DNA of 42,719 nt from UBA1067 sp963661055 (GTDB lineage: Bacteria; Verrucomicrobiota; Kiritimatiellia; RFP12; UBA1067). Positions 23,262 through 32,279 of this stretch are shown one piece after another. The DNA lies in contig CAVLAC010000001.1 in the NCBI GenBank assembly GCA_963661055.1, forward strand, positions 1 through 42,719, written 5' to 3'. Position numbers and translations under genes: made by a program. Every line of letters begins with the position of its first letter. The first letter of the stretch is position 1. The notes beneath the pieces were generated by a model. That model ran no database searches, was not told the DNA's origin, and saw only the letters and a program-made list of their open reading frames with translations.

Positions 23262-23759
23262 TTAGAGTACCGTGACGCGGGTAATGACGACGGCTTCCTC
23301 AGGCACATTCTGGTGCGGACCGTGATAACCCGTCTTTACCTTGGCAATCGCGTCCACGACATCCATTCCCTCGACAACCTTACCAAATACGGCATAGCCA
23401 TAGCCCTGCGTAGTCGGTGCGGTGAAGTCCAGGAAGTCATTATCCACTAGGTTAATGAAGAATTGGCTCGTAGCCGAGTCGACGACCATCGTCCGCGCCA
23501 TAGCAATTGTGCCGCGCTTATTCTTGAGTCCGTTCGCCGCCTCATTACGGATGGGCGCTTGGGTCGCCTTTTGGTTCATATCCTTAGTAAACCCACCGCC
23601 CTGAATCATAAAACCATCAATGACGCGGTGGAAAATTGTGCCATCGTAGTGCCCCGAGGTGATGTAAGAGACGAAGTTTTTCACGGTCTCAGGGGCTTTT
23701 TCGTCATCAAGCTCAAGGAGAATTGTCCCTTTGCTCGTTTCCATCTTAGCCTTTTTCAT
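23262..23759 (-). CDS. Cyclophilin-type peptidyl-prolyl isomerase
   Basis: The 165-residue protein has the cyclophilin core FHRVIDGFMIQGGG (about 44-57) and SQFFINLVDNDFLDF, without a signal peptide, so it is probably cytosolic (PpiB-like). It accelerates proline isomerisation during protein folding. AAGGAG lies nine bases before ATG. Between gatA and the hydrolase gene, with short gaps. Confidence 0.94.
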   Translation of the reverse strand: MKKAKMETSKGTILLELDDEKAPETVKNFVSYITSGHYDGTIFHRVIDGFMIQGGGFTKDMNQKATQAPIRNEAANGLKNKRGTIAMARTMVVDSATSQFFINLVDNDFLDFTAPTTQGYGYAVFGKVVEGMDVVDAIAKVKTGYHGPHQNVPEEAVVITRVTVL

Positions 23760-23775
23760 AAATCTTTACTCCTTC

Positions 23776-25176
23776 TTAGTTGAGTTGTTCAAAGCCGCGT
23801 GCAATGCGCAAGAGTTGCTCCTCGGCAAATTCCTTGCAGATGAGCTGTACGCCCACGGGAAGCCCCGCCGTCGTAAAGCCCGCCGGAACACTTGCCGCGC
23901 AGACACCCGCCAAAGCACTCGGGATTGTGTAAAGGTCGTTTAGATACATCGTAAGCGGATCTTGCACCTCGCCAATCTTAAAGGCAGGTGTCGGGGCGCA
24001 CGGGGTCAAAAGCGCGTCTACCTTCTGAAACGCCTCCTCGAAGTCCCGTGTAATAAGCGTGCGCACCTTCTGGGCACGCCCATAGTACGCGTCATAATAA
24101 CCGCTTGAAAGTACATAAGTACCCATAATTATGCGGCGTTTGACCTCAGGACCAAAGCCTTCCGCCCGCGACTTCGTGTAGAGCGAGAATACATCCTTCG
24201 CTGCGGCACTGCGGTGCCCATACCGCACCCCATCGAACCGTGCCAAATTGGCACTCGCCTCGGCAGGAGCAATGATGTAGTAAACCGCCATCGCGTATTC
24301 AGTATGCGGAAGCGACACCTCGACAATTTCAGCACCCGCCGCGGCACATTTCGCAACTGCCGCGTCCGTTAGCTTCTTAACTTCGGGGTCAAGTCCCTTA
24401 ACTTCGTAATATTCTTTGGGAAGACCAATCTTAACACCCTTCAAGTCTGCTCCCTCAAGTGCCGCGAGGTAGTTGGGGACAGGCAAATTGGGGGTCGTGC
24501 CATCGTGTTCGTCGTGCCCCGCGAGTGCACCTAAGAGAATTGCCGCGTCCTCGACACTCTTTGTCATAGGACCGACTTGGTCAAGGGAACTTGCAAACGC
24601 CGTCACACCATAGCGACTGACGCGTCCGTAGCTGGGTTTTACCCCGACACAATTACAGAAACTCGCGGGTTGGCGAATCGAGCCGCCTGTATCAGTACCG
24701 AGTGCGGCAATACAGAGGTTGCCCCCGACCGCCGCGGCACTGCCACCCGAACTGCCGCCCGGAACACGCGTCGTATCATAGGGATTCCGCGTCACCCCGA
24801 GGGCTGAGTTCTCGGTCGAACTGCCCATCGCGAACTCGTCCATATTGACGCGCCCCGCAGGAATGAAATCATTCGCCAAGAGCCGCTCGATGACGGTCGC
24901 ATTATAAGGGGAAGTATACCCCTTCAAAATCTTCGAGGCGCAGGTGCAGGGTTGCCCCGCTACATTGATGAGGTCTTTAATCGCAATCGGCACTGCCTTC
25001 GGATTCGCCGCCGCGCGCTTCAGGGCATCTTCTTCATCAAAGGTCAAATAAGCGCCAATCCGTGCATTTTCTTCATGATAGCGGTCGATAATGGCTTGTG
25101 TCAGCTCGACACTCGTGAACTCGCCCTTCGCGAGCCCTTCCCGCGCCGCCTTAATGCCTAATTCATAAAGTTTCAT
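23776..25176 (-). CDS. gatA: Asp/Glu-tRNA amidotransferase subunit A
   Basis: GatA releases ammonia from glutamine for the GatCAB reaction that turns mischarged Glu-tRNA(Gln) or Asp-tRNA(Asn) into the correct species. The 466 residues show the amidase signature: Lys67 in AIKDLINVAG, Ser142 in GGSSGGSAAAVGG and Ser166 in DTGGSIRQP, spaced exactly as in characterised GatA. GGAG eight bases before ATG; two bases after the gatC stop. gatB is not in the window, which is common in other bacteria. Confidence 0.97.
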   Translation of the reverse strand: MKLYELGIKAAREGLAKGEFTSVELTQAIIDRYHEENARIGAYLTFDEEDALKRAAANPKAVPIAIKDLINVAGQPCTCASKILKGYTSPYNATVIERLLANDFIPAGRVNMDEFAMGSSTENSALGVTRNPYDTTRVPGGSSGGSAAAVGGNLCIAALGTDTGGSIRQPASFCNCVGVKPSYGRVSRYGVTAFASSLDQVGPMTKSVEDAAILLGALAGHDEHDGTTPNLPVPNYLAALEGADLKGVKIGLPKEYYEVKGLDPEVKKLTDAAVAKCAAAGAEIVEVSLPHTEYAMAVYYIIAPAEASANLARFDGVRYGHRSAAAKDVFSLYTKSRAEGFGPEVKRRIIMGTYVLSSGYYDAYYGRAQKVRTLITRDFEEAFQKVDALLTPCAPTPAFKIGEVQDPLTMYLNDLYTIPSALAGVCAASVPAGFTTAGLPVGVQLICKEFAEEQLLRIARGFEQLN

Positions 25177-25178
25177 AA

Positions 25179-25478
25179 TTAGCTCTCCGCCCCTTCCACA
25201 ATCTTCGGCAACAGGAACTCGTCGTGAACACGCGCAGGGGCATTCGCGAGAGCTGTCTCTACGGGCATCGAGGGCTTAACCTCATCCTCCCGAAACGCAT
25301 TCACCAAGCGGTAGCCGTGCATCATAGGTTCGACATTCGTCACGTCAACGGACGCAATCTTCTCCACATACTTAACGATGTTCTCAAGTTGGGGCTGAAA
25401 AGTCGCCTTTTCTTCGTCCGTAAGCTCCAGTCGCGCGAGTTCCGCGACATACGCGACATCAATCTTTGAATCCGCCAT
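25179..25478 (-). CDS. gatC: Asp/Glu-tRNA amidotransferase subunit C
   Basis: GatC (99 residues) clamps GatA to GatB. The product starts MADSKIDVAYVAELARLELTDEE and contains NIVKYVEKIASVDVTNVEPM and a conserved C-terminal PEF-like stretch, all GatC features. An upstream in-frame ATG at 25562 falls inside tolB; ATG 25478 has GGAG eight bases before it and lies one base after the tolB stop, so it is preferred. Confidence 0.94.
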   Translation of the reverse strand: MADSKIDVAYVAELARLELTDEEKATFQPQLENIVKYVEKIASVDVTNVEPMMHGYRLVNAFREDEVKPSMPVETALANAPARVHDEFLLPKIVEGAES

Positions 25479-25479
25479 A

Positions 25480-26625
25480 TTACTTACTCCAGCTAGGGGT
25501 AATTGCACGCCCCGCAATCTTAAAGAGTTGCCGTGGTGCGTCGCCACCCTCTTCCGTATCAATCAAATAGAGTACGCCATCACTTTCGGCGACGATGTGC
25601 CGTCCGTCCCGTGCCCAAGTCGGGTGCTCCCAATTGCCAGGGCTCGTCACAAGCCGCGCCTCGCGATCGCCCTTAGCAGGCTCAATAACCGCGATTTGGC
25701 GTCCGCCCGCCCGCTTTGAGACATAGCAAATGCGCCCATCCTTACCCCAATCGGGGTCGACATTCTGGGTGCCCTGAGTCGTAATCCGCCGCGTCGCTTT
25801 GGAAGCGACATCTATAATATAGAGGTGCTGCCGCCGCGTTTCATCCGAGACATAGACGATTTTCTTGCCGTCGGGACTCCATGCTGGCTGTCCCTCGCTC
25901 GCTTTGGGAGTCTTTGTAAGCCGCCGCCACGAATCGGACGCGGGGTCAATCACATAGAGTTCGGGGTTGCCATGTACCGAGAGGACTATCGCGACCAAAT
26001 TCGCGTCTGGCGAAATCACCGCACCCGTCGTGAGCCCACGGAAACTCCACTTAAGCTTGCGTGCCCCTGTCTGGGCATTAATCTCAAAGATTTGTGGGGC
26101 TTCATTCAGATAGCCCGTATAGAAAAGCGTATTCGCGTCCTTCCAGCGAGGGCCAACGGACGCTTTCCCGTCTCGCGTCAAACGCCGCACATCGGAGCCA
26201 TCCGCATAACCTGTGCAAAGTTCGCCTGACTTGCCATTTTTATTCACAAAAGCGATGGGGGCGGTCGCGAAGCCCTTTTGATTGGCGTAAGTCTCGCAAA
26301 GTTTATCCGAGAAAGCCCGCGCCGCCATACGCCGCGCCTTTTCATCGCCTGTCGGAGACTGTACCGTCAGCGATTTGCCGCGCCCTTTCGCCGTAATTGC
26401 CCCACCTGCCGCGCCAGTCACCTGAATGGGCGCGCCTTCCATAACCTTAAACGCACCCGAGAGCGTCAAATTGCGCGTCAGCGTCTTTTGGTAGACGGGA
26501 TCACCGACATTAACCGAAATCGCGAGCTTTTCCGCCCCCGCCTTATCGACATCAATTACCGTCTGCGCCGAGAGGCTACCCCCCAAAACCGCCGCGATCG
26601 CGGCACAAAATAATGCTTTTGTCAT
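25480..26625 (-). CDS. tolB: TolB-like periplasmic beta-propeller protein
   Basis: TolB works in the periplasm with Pal and the TolQRA motor in outer-membrane stability. The 381 residues have a signal peptide (MTKALFCAAIAAVLGGSLSAQ), an N-terminal alpha/beta domain (GDPVYQKTLTRNLTLSGAFKV) and a C-terminal series of PD40 blades (QPAWSPDGKKIVYVSDETRRQHLYIID, NVDPDWGKDGRICYVS, EHPTWARDGRHIVAES). It is shorter than the E. coli protein. The partner exbB/exbD genes lie 20 kb away; no pal is seen here. Confidence 0.9.
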   Translation of the reverse strand: MTKALFCAAIAAVLGGSLSAQTVIDVDKAGAEKLAISVNVGDPVYQKTLTRNLTLSGAFKVMEGAPIQVTGAAGGAITAKGRGKSLTVQSPTGDEKARRMAARAFSDKLCETYANQKGFATAPIAFVNKNGKSGELCTGYADGSDVRRLTRDGKASVGPRWKDANTLFYTGYLNEAPQIFEINAQTGARKLKWSFRGLTTGAVISPDANLVAIVLSVHGNPELYVIDPASDSWRRLTKTPKASEGQPAWSPDGKKIVYVSDETRRQHLYIIDVASKATRRITTQGTQNVDPDWGKDGRICYVSKRAGGRQIAVIEPAKGDREARLVTSPGNWEHPTWARDGRHIVAESDGVLYLIDTEEGGDAPRQLFKIAGRAITPSWSK

Positions 26626-26637
26626 CTTTTTACCTTC

Positions 26638-27861
26638 TTAAGTCGTGTAATCTGCGTTAATATGGACATAGTCCAGCGAGAAGTCGCAGGTATAAATCGT
26701 CGCCTCGTGCTTGCCGAGGTGCAAATCAACCGTGACTGTGAAGGAGTTCCCCTTCAAAACCTTCGCAAGCTTCGCCAATTGCGCGGCATCCGCTACCTTG
26801 CCAAAACGGAACGCCCACTCCTTGCCGTAGAGGACTTCCGTCTTCATATCCGTAACTGCCGCGCCCGAATAGCCAACTGCCGCGAGGACGCGTCCCCAGT
26901 TCGGGTCACGCCCAAACCAACTTGTCTTCGCGAGCGGACTCTTCGCAATCGCCCGCGCCGCACGCTCGGCATCCGTGGCACTCTTCGCACCCCGAACGGT
27001 GACTGTCACGAACTTAGTCGCGCCTTCGCCATCCGTCGCCATCTGCCGCGCAAGCGAAATGCACACTTCCTCAAGTGCCGCGCGAAAAGCCTCAAAGTCC
27101 TTGCCGCCACGCGTAATCGCGGCATTTCCCGCCTTGCCACTCGCAAGTATGAAGAGCGAGTCATTTGTGGACTCGTCACCATCCACAACCAAGCGGTTAA
27201 AGCTCTTGGCGAGGGCGAGTTTAAGTGCCCGCTTGAGCATTGCCCCCGAAATCGCGGCATCCGTCGTGATAAACCCGAGCATGGTTGCCATATTTGGCTC
27301 AATCATACCCGAACCCTTGCTCATACCGCCAATAGTGACGCGCTTGCCACCAATCGTCGTCTGGACGCACGCCTGTTTCGGGCGCGTATCGGTCGTCATA
27401 ACCGCCTTTTCAGCCGCGAGCCCATGTTTGGGGGTCGCCCCGAGCGCGGCACTTGCCGCTTTCATACCCTTGAGAAGGCGTTCCATCGGGAGGCGTCGCC
27501 CAATGACCCCCGTCGAGGCGACGAGCACGTGCTTCGGCGAAATCCCGAGTTCCCCCGCCGTAGCGAGTGCGGAAAGTTCCGCGTCCTTGAGCCCTTCTTC
27601 GCCTGTGCAGGCATTGGCGCACCCAGAATTGGCGAGAATCGCCTGAACGCGCCCACCCTTCATTACTTCGCGGTCATAAAGTACGGGCGCGGCAGCGACT
27701 TTGTTCGTCGTGAAAACTGCCGCGGCGACGCAGGGGGAGTCCGCCACAATGAGCGCGACATCATTCCGCCCCTCGTACTTAATCGCGGCAGGCACCCCCG
27801 CCGCACGGAACCCAGCGGCGGAGCAGACCCCGCCATCCTTAACGATCCGCAAGCTTGACAT
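26638..27861 (-). CDS. argJ: Bifunctional ornithine acetyltransferase / N-acetylglutamate synthase
   Basis: ArgJ transfers the acetyl group from N-acetylornithine to glutamate, recycling acetyl in arginine synthesis; bifunctional forms also use acetyl-CoA. The 407 residues contain ANSGCANACTG, TGVIGRRLPME and the autoprocessing site MIEPNMATMLGF with nucleophile Thr193, which splits the precursor into alpha and beta chains. ATG 27861 overlaps the gltA stop by 23 bases; upstream ATGs at 27942 and 27873 have no better RBS. Placement after citrate synthase suggests a glutamate supply role. Confidence 0.95.
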   Translation of the reverse strand: MSSLRIVKDGGVCSAAGFRAAGVPAAIKYEGRNDVALIVADSPCVAAAVFTTNKVAAAPVLYDREVMKGGRVQAILANSGCANACTGEEGLKDAELSALATAGELGISPKHVLVASTGVIGRRLPMERLLKGMKAASAALGATPKHGLAAEKAVMTTDTRPKQACVQTTIGGKRVTIGGMSKGSGMIEPNMATMLGFITTDAAISGAMLKRALKLALAKSFNRLVVDGDESTNDSLFILASGKAGNAAITRGGKDFEAFRAALEEVCISLARQMATDGEGATKFVTVTVRGAKSATDAERAARAIAKSPLAKTSWFGRDPNWGRVLAAVGYSGAAVTDMKTEVLYGKEWAFRFGKVADAAQLAKLAKVLKGNSFTVTVDLHLGKHEATIYTCDFSLDYVHINADYTT

Positions 27862-29191
27862 AGTCTCTTTCATGATAAATCGGCTTATACGCGGGACGGA
27901 TGATGGGGCCTTGGTTGACCAATTCCTCCATACGGTGAGCACACCAGCTCACGCAACGCGCCACCGCGAAAAGCGGCGTATACAAATCTTTCGGTATCCC
28001 GAGCATTTCGTAGACGAAGCCCGAGTAGAGGTCAACATTGGCGCAGACAGCATCCGCACGCGGATGGGTCTCACGGATGATTGTTGGGCCAATCTCCTCG
28101 ATGAGCTCGAAGAGGCGCATTTCGTCCGTGCGCTCCTTTTCCCGTGCCAGGCGCTCCGCCTTGACCTTCAGAAGCTGTGCACGCGGATCGGATATCGTAT
28201 AAACGGCGTGCCCGAGCCCATAAATGAGTCCCGTGCCATCGCCTGCCTTCTTATTCGCAATCTTGCGCAAATAGGCTTCGACTTCGGCGGGGTCGCGCCA
28301 ATCATTCGTATTCTCGCGAATCTCGTCCATCTGCCGCATAACCCGCAAGTTCGCGCCACCATGCCGCCGCCCCTTGAGGGAGAGAATAGATGCCGCGACC
28401 GAGGAATAGATGTCGGTATAGGCACTCGTGACGACATGGGTCGTGAAGGACGAGTTATTGCCGCCGCCGTGTTCCGCGTGCAAGATGAGCGCGAGGTCGA
28501 GAGTTTCCGCCTCAAGCTTCGTGTAGCGTCCGTCCTCACGGATGAGGGAGAGGATATTTTCCGCCGTCGACTTCTCAGGGTCGGGATTCCGTAGCATCAG
28601 CGACTGCCCGAGGTGGTAATGCGCCTTCGCCTGGTAGGAATACGCCGCGATAGTCGGCAGGCAACCAATGATTTCCACGGACTGCGCCAAGCACTTCTCG
28701 ACCGACAGGTCATCGGGGTCACCGCTCTCATCAAAGGCATAGGAGAAGAGAATCGCCCGCGCCATCGCGTTCATCACATCCCGCGACGGATTGGACATTA
28801 TGGCGTTTTCCTTAAAGCCATCCGACAGCCGGCGGTAGCGCCCAAGCTTCACATTCCAGTCCGCGAGCTGAGCGCTCGTAGGCAAGTCACCGAAAAGCAG
28901 CAAATATGCCGTCTCTTCATAGCCCATACGGTGGTCGCGCCGCGCACCTGCCGCGAGGTCCGCCACATTGATTCCGCGATAGAACAGCTCGCCAGGCACC
29001 GCCTGCTTCTCGCCTTCGCTGACCACATAGCCGTGGACATTGCCAATCGTCGTTAACCCAACGAGCACACCCGTGCCGTCATCATTGCGCAAGCCCCTCT
29101 TTACGTTGAACTTACGGTACAACGCAGGGTCTATCGCATCGGCTTTGCGTATCATCGCCGCCTGATTTCTTAACCAATTCTCGTCAAGCAT
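27839..29191 (-). CDS. gltA: Citrate synthase
   Basis: Condenses oxaloacetate and acetyl-CoA. The 450 residues match the citrate/2-methylcitrate synthase subgroup common in Clostridia: RGINVADLAAGARRDHRMGYEE, HAEHGGGNNSSF (substrate histidine), LIYGLGHAVYTISDPRA (second histidine) and the aspartate region CANVDLYSGFVYEMLGIP. ATG 29191 is favoured over a TTG two codons earlier because AAGGA lies six bases before the ATG. No other TCA-cycle gene is in the window; the neighbour argJ suggests an oxidative branch for glutamate. Confidence 0.95.
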   Translation of the reverse strand: MLDENWLRNQAAMIRKADAIDPALYRKFNVKRGLRNDDGTGVLVGLTTIGNVHGYVVSEGEKQAVPGELFYRGINVADLAAGARRDHRMGYEETAYLLLFGDLPTSAQLADWNVKLGRYRRLSDGFKENAIMSNPSRDVMNAMARAILFSYAFDESGDPDDLSVEKCLAQSVEIIGCLPTIAAYSYQAKAHYHLGQSLMLRNPDPEKSTAENILSLIREDGRYTKLEAETLDLALILHAEHGGGNNSSFTTHVVTSAYTDIYSSVAASILSLKGRRHGGANLRVMRQMDEIRENTNDWRDPAEVEAYLRKIANKKAGDGTGLIYGLGHAVYTISDPRAQLLKVKAERLAREKERTDEMRLFELIEEIGPTIIRETHPRADAVCANVDLYSGFVYEMLGIPKDLYTPLFAVARCVSWCAHRMEELVNQGPIIRPAYKPIYHERDYVKLADR

Positions 29192-29217
29192 CTGCAATCC
29201 TTACTTATTTGACATAA

Positions 29218-29246
29218 ATTATACCTAAATATGACCGAATACGCAA
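29218..29246 (-). promoter_or_regulatory. Promoter of gltA operon
   Basis: TTGCGT (29246-29241), 17 bases, TATAAT (29223-29218) preceded by TTTAGG. It diverges from the helicase promoter 31 bases away. Expected leader about 20 bases. Confidence 0.8.
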
Positions 29247-29276
29247 TAGAAAAATTCTACTTTCTTAAATTTCCTA

Positions 29277-29305
29277 TTGCAGTCTAATCCAAAAGATGAT
29301 ATACT
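29277..29305 (+). promoter_or_regulatory. Promoter of SWIM/SNF2 helicase gene
   Basis: TTGCAG (29277-29282), 17 bases, TATACT (29300-29305). The first in-frame ATG (29296) lies before the expected transcript start near 29312, which supports the later start at 29350. Confidence 0.75.
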
Positions 29306-29349
29306 TTATAGAAACTATGACTAGAAGTGGAATAACTAAAGAGGACATA

Positions 29350-31872
29350 ATGGCTTGGGCGGGACCCGTCGTCTTCAAGCAAGCCCTTATACTATGTAGT
29401 GAAGGCGTCGTCAAGAATGTCGCCTACAAACCTGCGACCCGCGAGTTCTCGGGCAAGATCGAGCAACTCGACGGATGGGGTATGCCCGTATCCTTCGTGT
29501 GGCTTCCCGATAACCGCGTCAAAAGCAATTGCCCCTGCCGACAGAATAAGCTCCTCGGGCAAATCTGCTTTCATGTGGTAGCCATTGGGCTCGCGCAGAT
29601 GGTTATGGAGATGGACGAGCTCGCCTCCAAGAAACCGCCCGCCCCGCCCAAACCCGTGGCCGCCCCCAAGAAGCAAGCCGCGCTCCCACCGCCCGAACCC
29701 AAGGAAGACGAATCGCGGTACATCCCCGTCGTAATGATGCCCAAGATGTCCATCTATGTCGCGGGTTCGCGAGCCTCCCTTTCCGTTGAGCTAGACGCCC
29801 ATTATGACGAAGTCGAGTTTCCCGCCTGCTCAGTCCAAACGGAACGCACGGTATGGCTCCCCGACCCCAACGATGAACTCGTGCGCCGCACCCGCAATAT
29901 GCCCGCCGAGCAGGATGCCGTCAAGGAAATCAAGCGCCACGGCTTTGAAGCGGGTTATCGCACGGGTGACCAGAAGTTCTATCTCACGAACCCCGCTAAG
30001 GTTCTCACCTTCCTCGGCGCAGGGCTCCCCGCCCTCCATCGTCTCGGATGGAACATTGAACTCGCCGATAAACTCACGAAGCTTACGGATAGCTACCCTT
30101 CCATCGTCCCTATCGTCACCGTGCGCGATGCTCCGAACGGAGACTTCGATATCGCCTATCGCTTTGAGGCTAAGGGGACGGAACTCTCGCCCATAGAGAT
30201 TCAAGCCGCCCTCAACCGCCGCGATGGCTTTATCGAGAAGAATGGCGAGATTATGCTCCTCGACTATCTTGCTGTGGAGCAAATGCATTCCGTGTTCTCG
30301 GACTGCGCCCCGCGGCAGAATGGTGCGCCCCCAGGCTGGTTCCGCGTCCCTGCCATTCACGCCGCCTATGTAAAGGCGACCCTCGATACACTCGATGTCG
30401 AAATTGACGATGCACGCGGCAAGAAGTGGCGCAAAAATGCCGCGCTCCGCAACCGCGAGAAGTCCGCGAAGTTCGAGCCCGTACCCCTCGGACCCCTCGA
30501 GAAAGTGCTGCGTCCCTACCAAAAGCAGGGCGTCTACTGGATGCGCTTCTTGGAAGATTCAGGTTTCGCGGGACTGCTCGCGGACGAAATGGGTCTCGGC
30601 AAGACAATTCAGACGCTCGCTTGGCTCTCTCTACCGCGCTCGGGCAATCAGGACGAAGAGAAGATGCCTGCGCTCGTCGTCTGCCCCACTTCGCTTGTGC
30701 GCAACTGGGAAGCGGAAGCCAATCGCTTTACCCCCGACCTCAAGGTTCTCGTTCTCTCGGGGATGTTCCGCCGTCAATTCTTCAAGGAGATTCCCAATGC
30801 AGACTTGGTCATTACCTCCTACGGAACCCTCCAGCGCGACATTGACATCTTGTACAGCAAGATGACCTTCTCGGCCATTGTACTCGATGAAGCCCAGCAC
30901 ATCAAGAACCGCCGCACGAAGACGACGCACGCGGTAAAGCGCCTGCTCACTCCCCGCCGCCTCGTTCTCACGGGCACCCCAATCGAGAACTCGGTCGCGG
31001 ATGTCTGGAGTATCTTTGACTTCCTTTTGCCAGGCTACCTCGGCAACTACGAACTCTTTAGGCGGCGGTTTGCTGAGCCCATCCTCTTGGGTGGTAGCCC
31101 CGCGAAAGATGCGCAGGATGGCCTTCGCCGCAAGATTCACCCCTTCATTATGCGCCGCTTAAAGAAGTCCGTCGCGAAGGATTTGCCCGATAAGATAGTG
31201 AAGATTTCGTACTGCCCAATGAGTGAGGAAGGCGAGCGCAAGTATCTCGCCGCCCTCACCAAGACGCGTACAAAGGCGGGCAACCTCGTCAAGAAGCAGG
31301 GCTTTGATAAGGCACGCTTTGAGATTCTTGCCCTCCTTATGAAGTTGCGCCAAATTGCCTCCCTCGGCAAGATGGAAGCTTTCTTCGAGCAGTTGATGGA
31401 CGCAATTGAGGGCGGACACAAGATCCTCGTCTTCTCGCAGTTCTTGAACACCCTCAAACTCATCTCCAAGGAGCTTGACGCGCGCGGCATTAAGTTCTGC
31501 TACCTCGATGGCACAACCAAGGAGCGCTTGACGATCTGCAACCAATTCAACCACTCCCCCGACATCCCTGTCTTCCTCATCTCGCTTATGGCTGGCGGAA
31601 CAGGTCTCAACTTGACGGGCGCGGATATGGTTATTCACTTCGACCCGTGGTGGAATCCCGCCGTGGAAGATCAGGCGACGGACCGTGCCCACCGTATCGG
31701 ACAGAAGAAGAATGTCTACGCGATTAAGATGATCTCTTCCCATACCATCGAAGAGAAAGTCCTCGCCTTGCAGCGTCGTAAGCAAGCCATTATCGCGGCA
31801 ACCATCCAGACGACGGATGTCGCGATTATGGAAAAGCTGACGGCGGAAGACTTGAACGAGTTGCTCTCTTAA
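29350..31872 (+). CDS. SWIM zinc-finger SNF2/Rad54-type helicase
   Basis: The 840-residue protein carries a SWIM finger CPC-x9-CFH (Cys61, Cys63, Cys73, His75), a Pro/Ala-rich linker (about 93-115), and a two-lobed SNF2 ATPase: DEMGLGKT (about 410), LDEAQHIKNR (about 512), LVLTGTPIENSV, LMAGGTGLNLTGADMVIHFDPWWNP and the arginine-finger motif QATDRAHRIGQ (about 775). SNF2 proteins remodel DNA-protein complexes; bacterial SWIM-SNF2 proteins are poorly characterised. ATG 29350 has GAGG six bases upstream; an earlier in-frame ATG lies over the -10 box. It is the only complete plus-strand gene; it overlaps the convergent GGQ gene by four bases. Confidence 0.95.
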   Translation: MAWAGPVVFKQALILCSEGVVKNVAYKPATREFSGKIEQLDGWGMPVSFVWLPDNRVKSNCPCRQNKLLGQICFHVVAIGLAQMVMEMDELASKKPPAPPKPVAAPKKQAALPPPEPKEDESRYIPVVMMPKMSIYVAGSRASLSVELDAHYDEVEFPACSVQTERTVWLPDPNDELVRRTRNMPAEQDAVKEIKRHGFEAGYRTGDQKFYLTNPAKVLTFLGAGLPALHRLGWNIELADKLTKLTDSYPSIVPIVTVRDAPNGDFDIAYRFEAKGTELSPIEIQAALNRRDGFIEKNGEIMLLDYLAVEQMHSVFSDCAPRQNGAPPGWFRVPAIHAAYVKATLDTLDVEIDDARGKKWRKNAALRNREKSAKFEPVPLGPLEKVLRPYQKQGVYWMRFLEDSGFAGLLADEMGLGKTIQTLAWLSLPRSGNQDEEKMPALVVCPTSLVRNWEAEANRFTPDLKVLVLSGMFRRQFFKEIPNADLVITSYGTLQRDIDILYSKMTFSAIVLDEAQHIKNRRTKTTHAVKRLLTPRRLVLTGTPIENSVADVWSIFDFLLPGYLGNYELFRRRFAEPILLGGSPAKDAQDGLRRKIHPFIMRRLKKSVAKDLPDKIVKISYCPMSEEGERKYLAALTKTRTKAGNLVKKQGFDKARFEILALLMKLRQIASLGKMEAFFEQLMDAIEGGHKILVFSQFLNTLKLISKELDARGIKFCYLDGTTKERLTICNQFNHSPDIPVFLISLMAGGTGLNLTGADMVIHFDPWWNPAVEDQATDRAHRIGQKKNVYAIKMISSHTIEEKVLALQRRKQAIIAATIQTTDVAIMEKLTAEDLNELLS

Positions 31873-32270
31873 TCGAGACTCACGGGGCGGCGATTCGCCT
31901 TCTTTTCCGCGTGCATACGCTTATCGGCAAGCATCCGTTGCTTTTGCCGCCGCGAGCGCCGCCGCTTCTGGCGGCGTTTCTTCTCACGGAGCTGTTGCGC
32001 GGCACTTTTGCGTCCCTGCTCCCTCGCCAAAATAGCTTCCGCGAGCATACGCCGCGCAAGCCACCGATTCGTTTCGCGACTACGCGTTTCCCCACACCGC
32101 ACGGCGAGTCCGCTCGGCTCATGGGCAAGGCGCACGACACTGGAGGTCTTGTTGGTCTTTTGTCCGCCAGGACCGCCCCCCAGAATGAAAGTCTCCTCCA
32201 AATCCTCTTCAAAGACCGAGGCTTCGACCATTAAGGCGCGAATACTCGCTATTTTCTCAGGAGAAATCAT
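31869..32270 (-). CDS. Small release-factor-like (GGQ) ribosome-rescue protein
   Basis: The 133-residue protein holds the peptidyl-tRNA hydrolysis motif GGPGGQKTNKTSSVVRL (Gly35-Gly36-Gln37) and H-x-P-S-G-x-x-V-x-C, followed by a very basic tail (REKKRRQKRRRSRRQK) that in ArfB/ICT1-type proteins enters the empty mRNA channel. It lacks the codon-recognition domain of RF1/RF2. A backup to tmRNA for stalled ribosomes is the likely role (family-based). Its start follows nadB by nine bases with no strong RBS. Convergent with the helicase, with a four-base overlap at 31869-31872. Confidence 0.85.
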   Translation of the reverse strand: MISPEKIASIRALMVEASVFEEDLEETFILGGGPGGQKTNKTSSVVRLAHEPSGLAVRCGETRSRETNRWLARRMLAEAILAREQGRKSAAQQLREKKRRQKRRRSRRQKQRMLADKRMHAEKKANRRPVSLD

Positions 32271-32279
32271 AGAATGGAC

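Noticed and set aside
26662..27858. Long plus-strand frame of 398 residues opposite argJ
   Set aside because: It is a shadow of the conserved argJ gene and is rich in Arg and His as antisense frames usually are.
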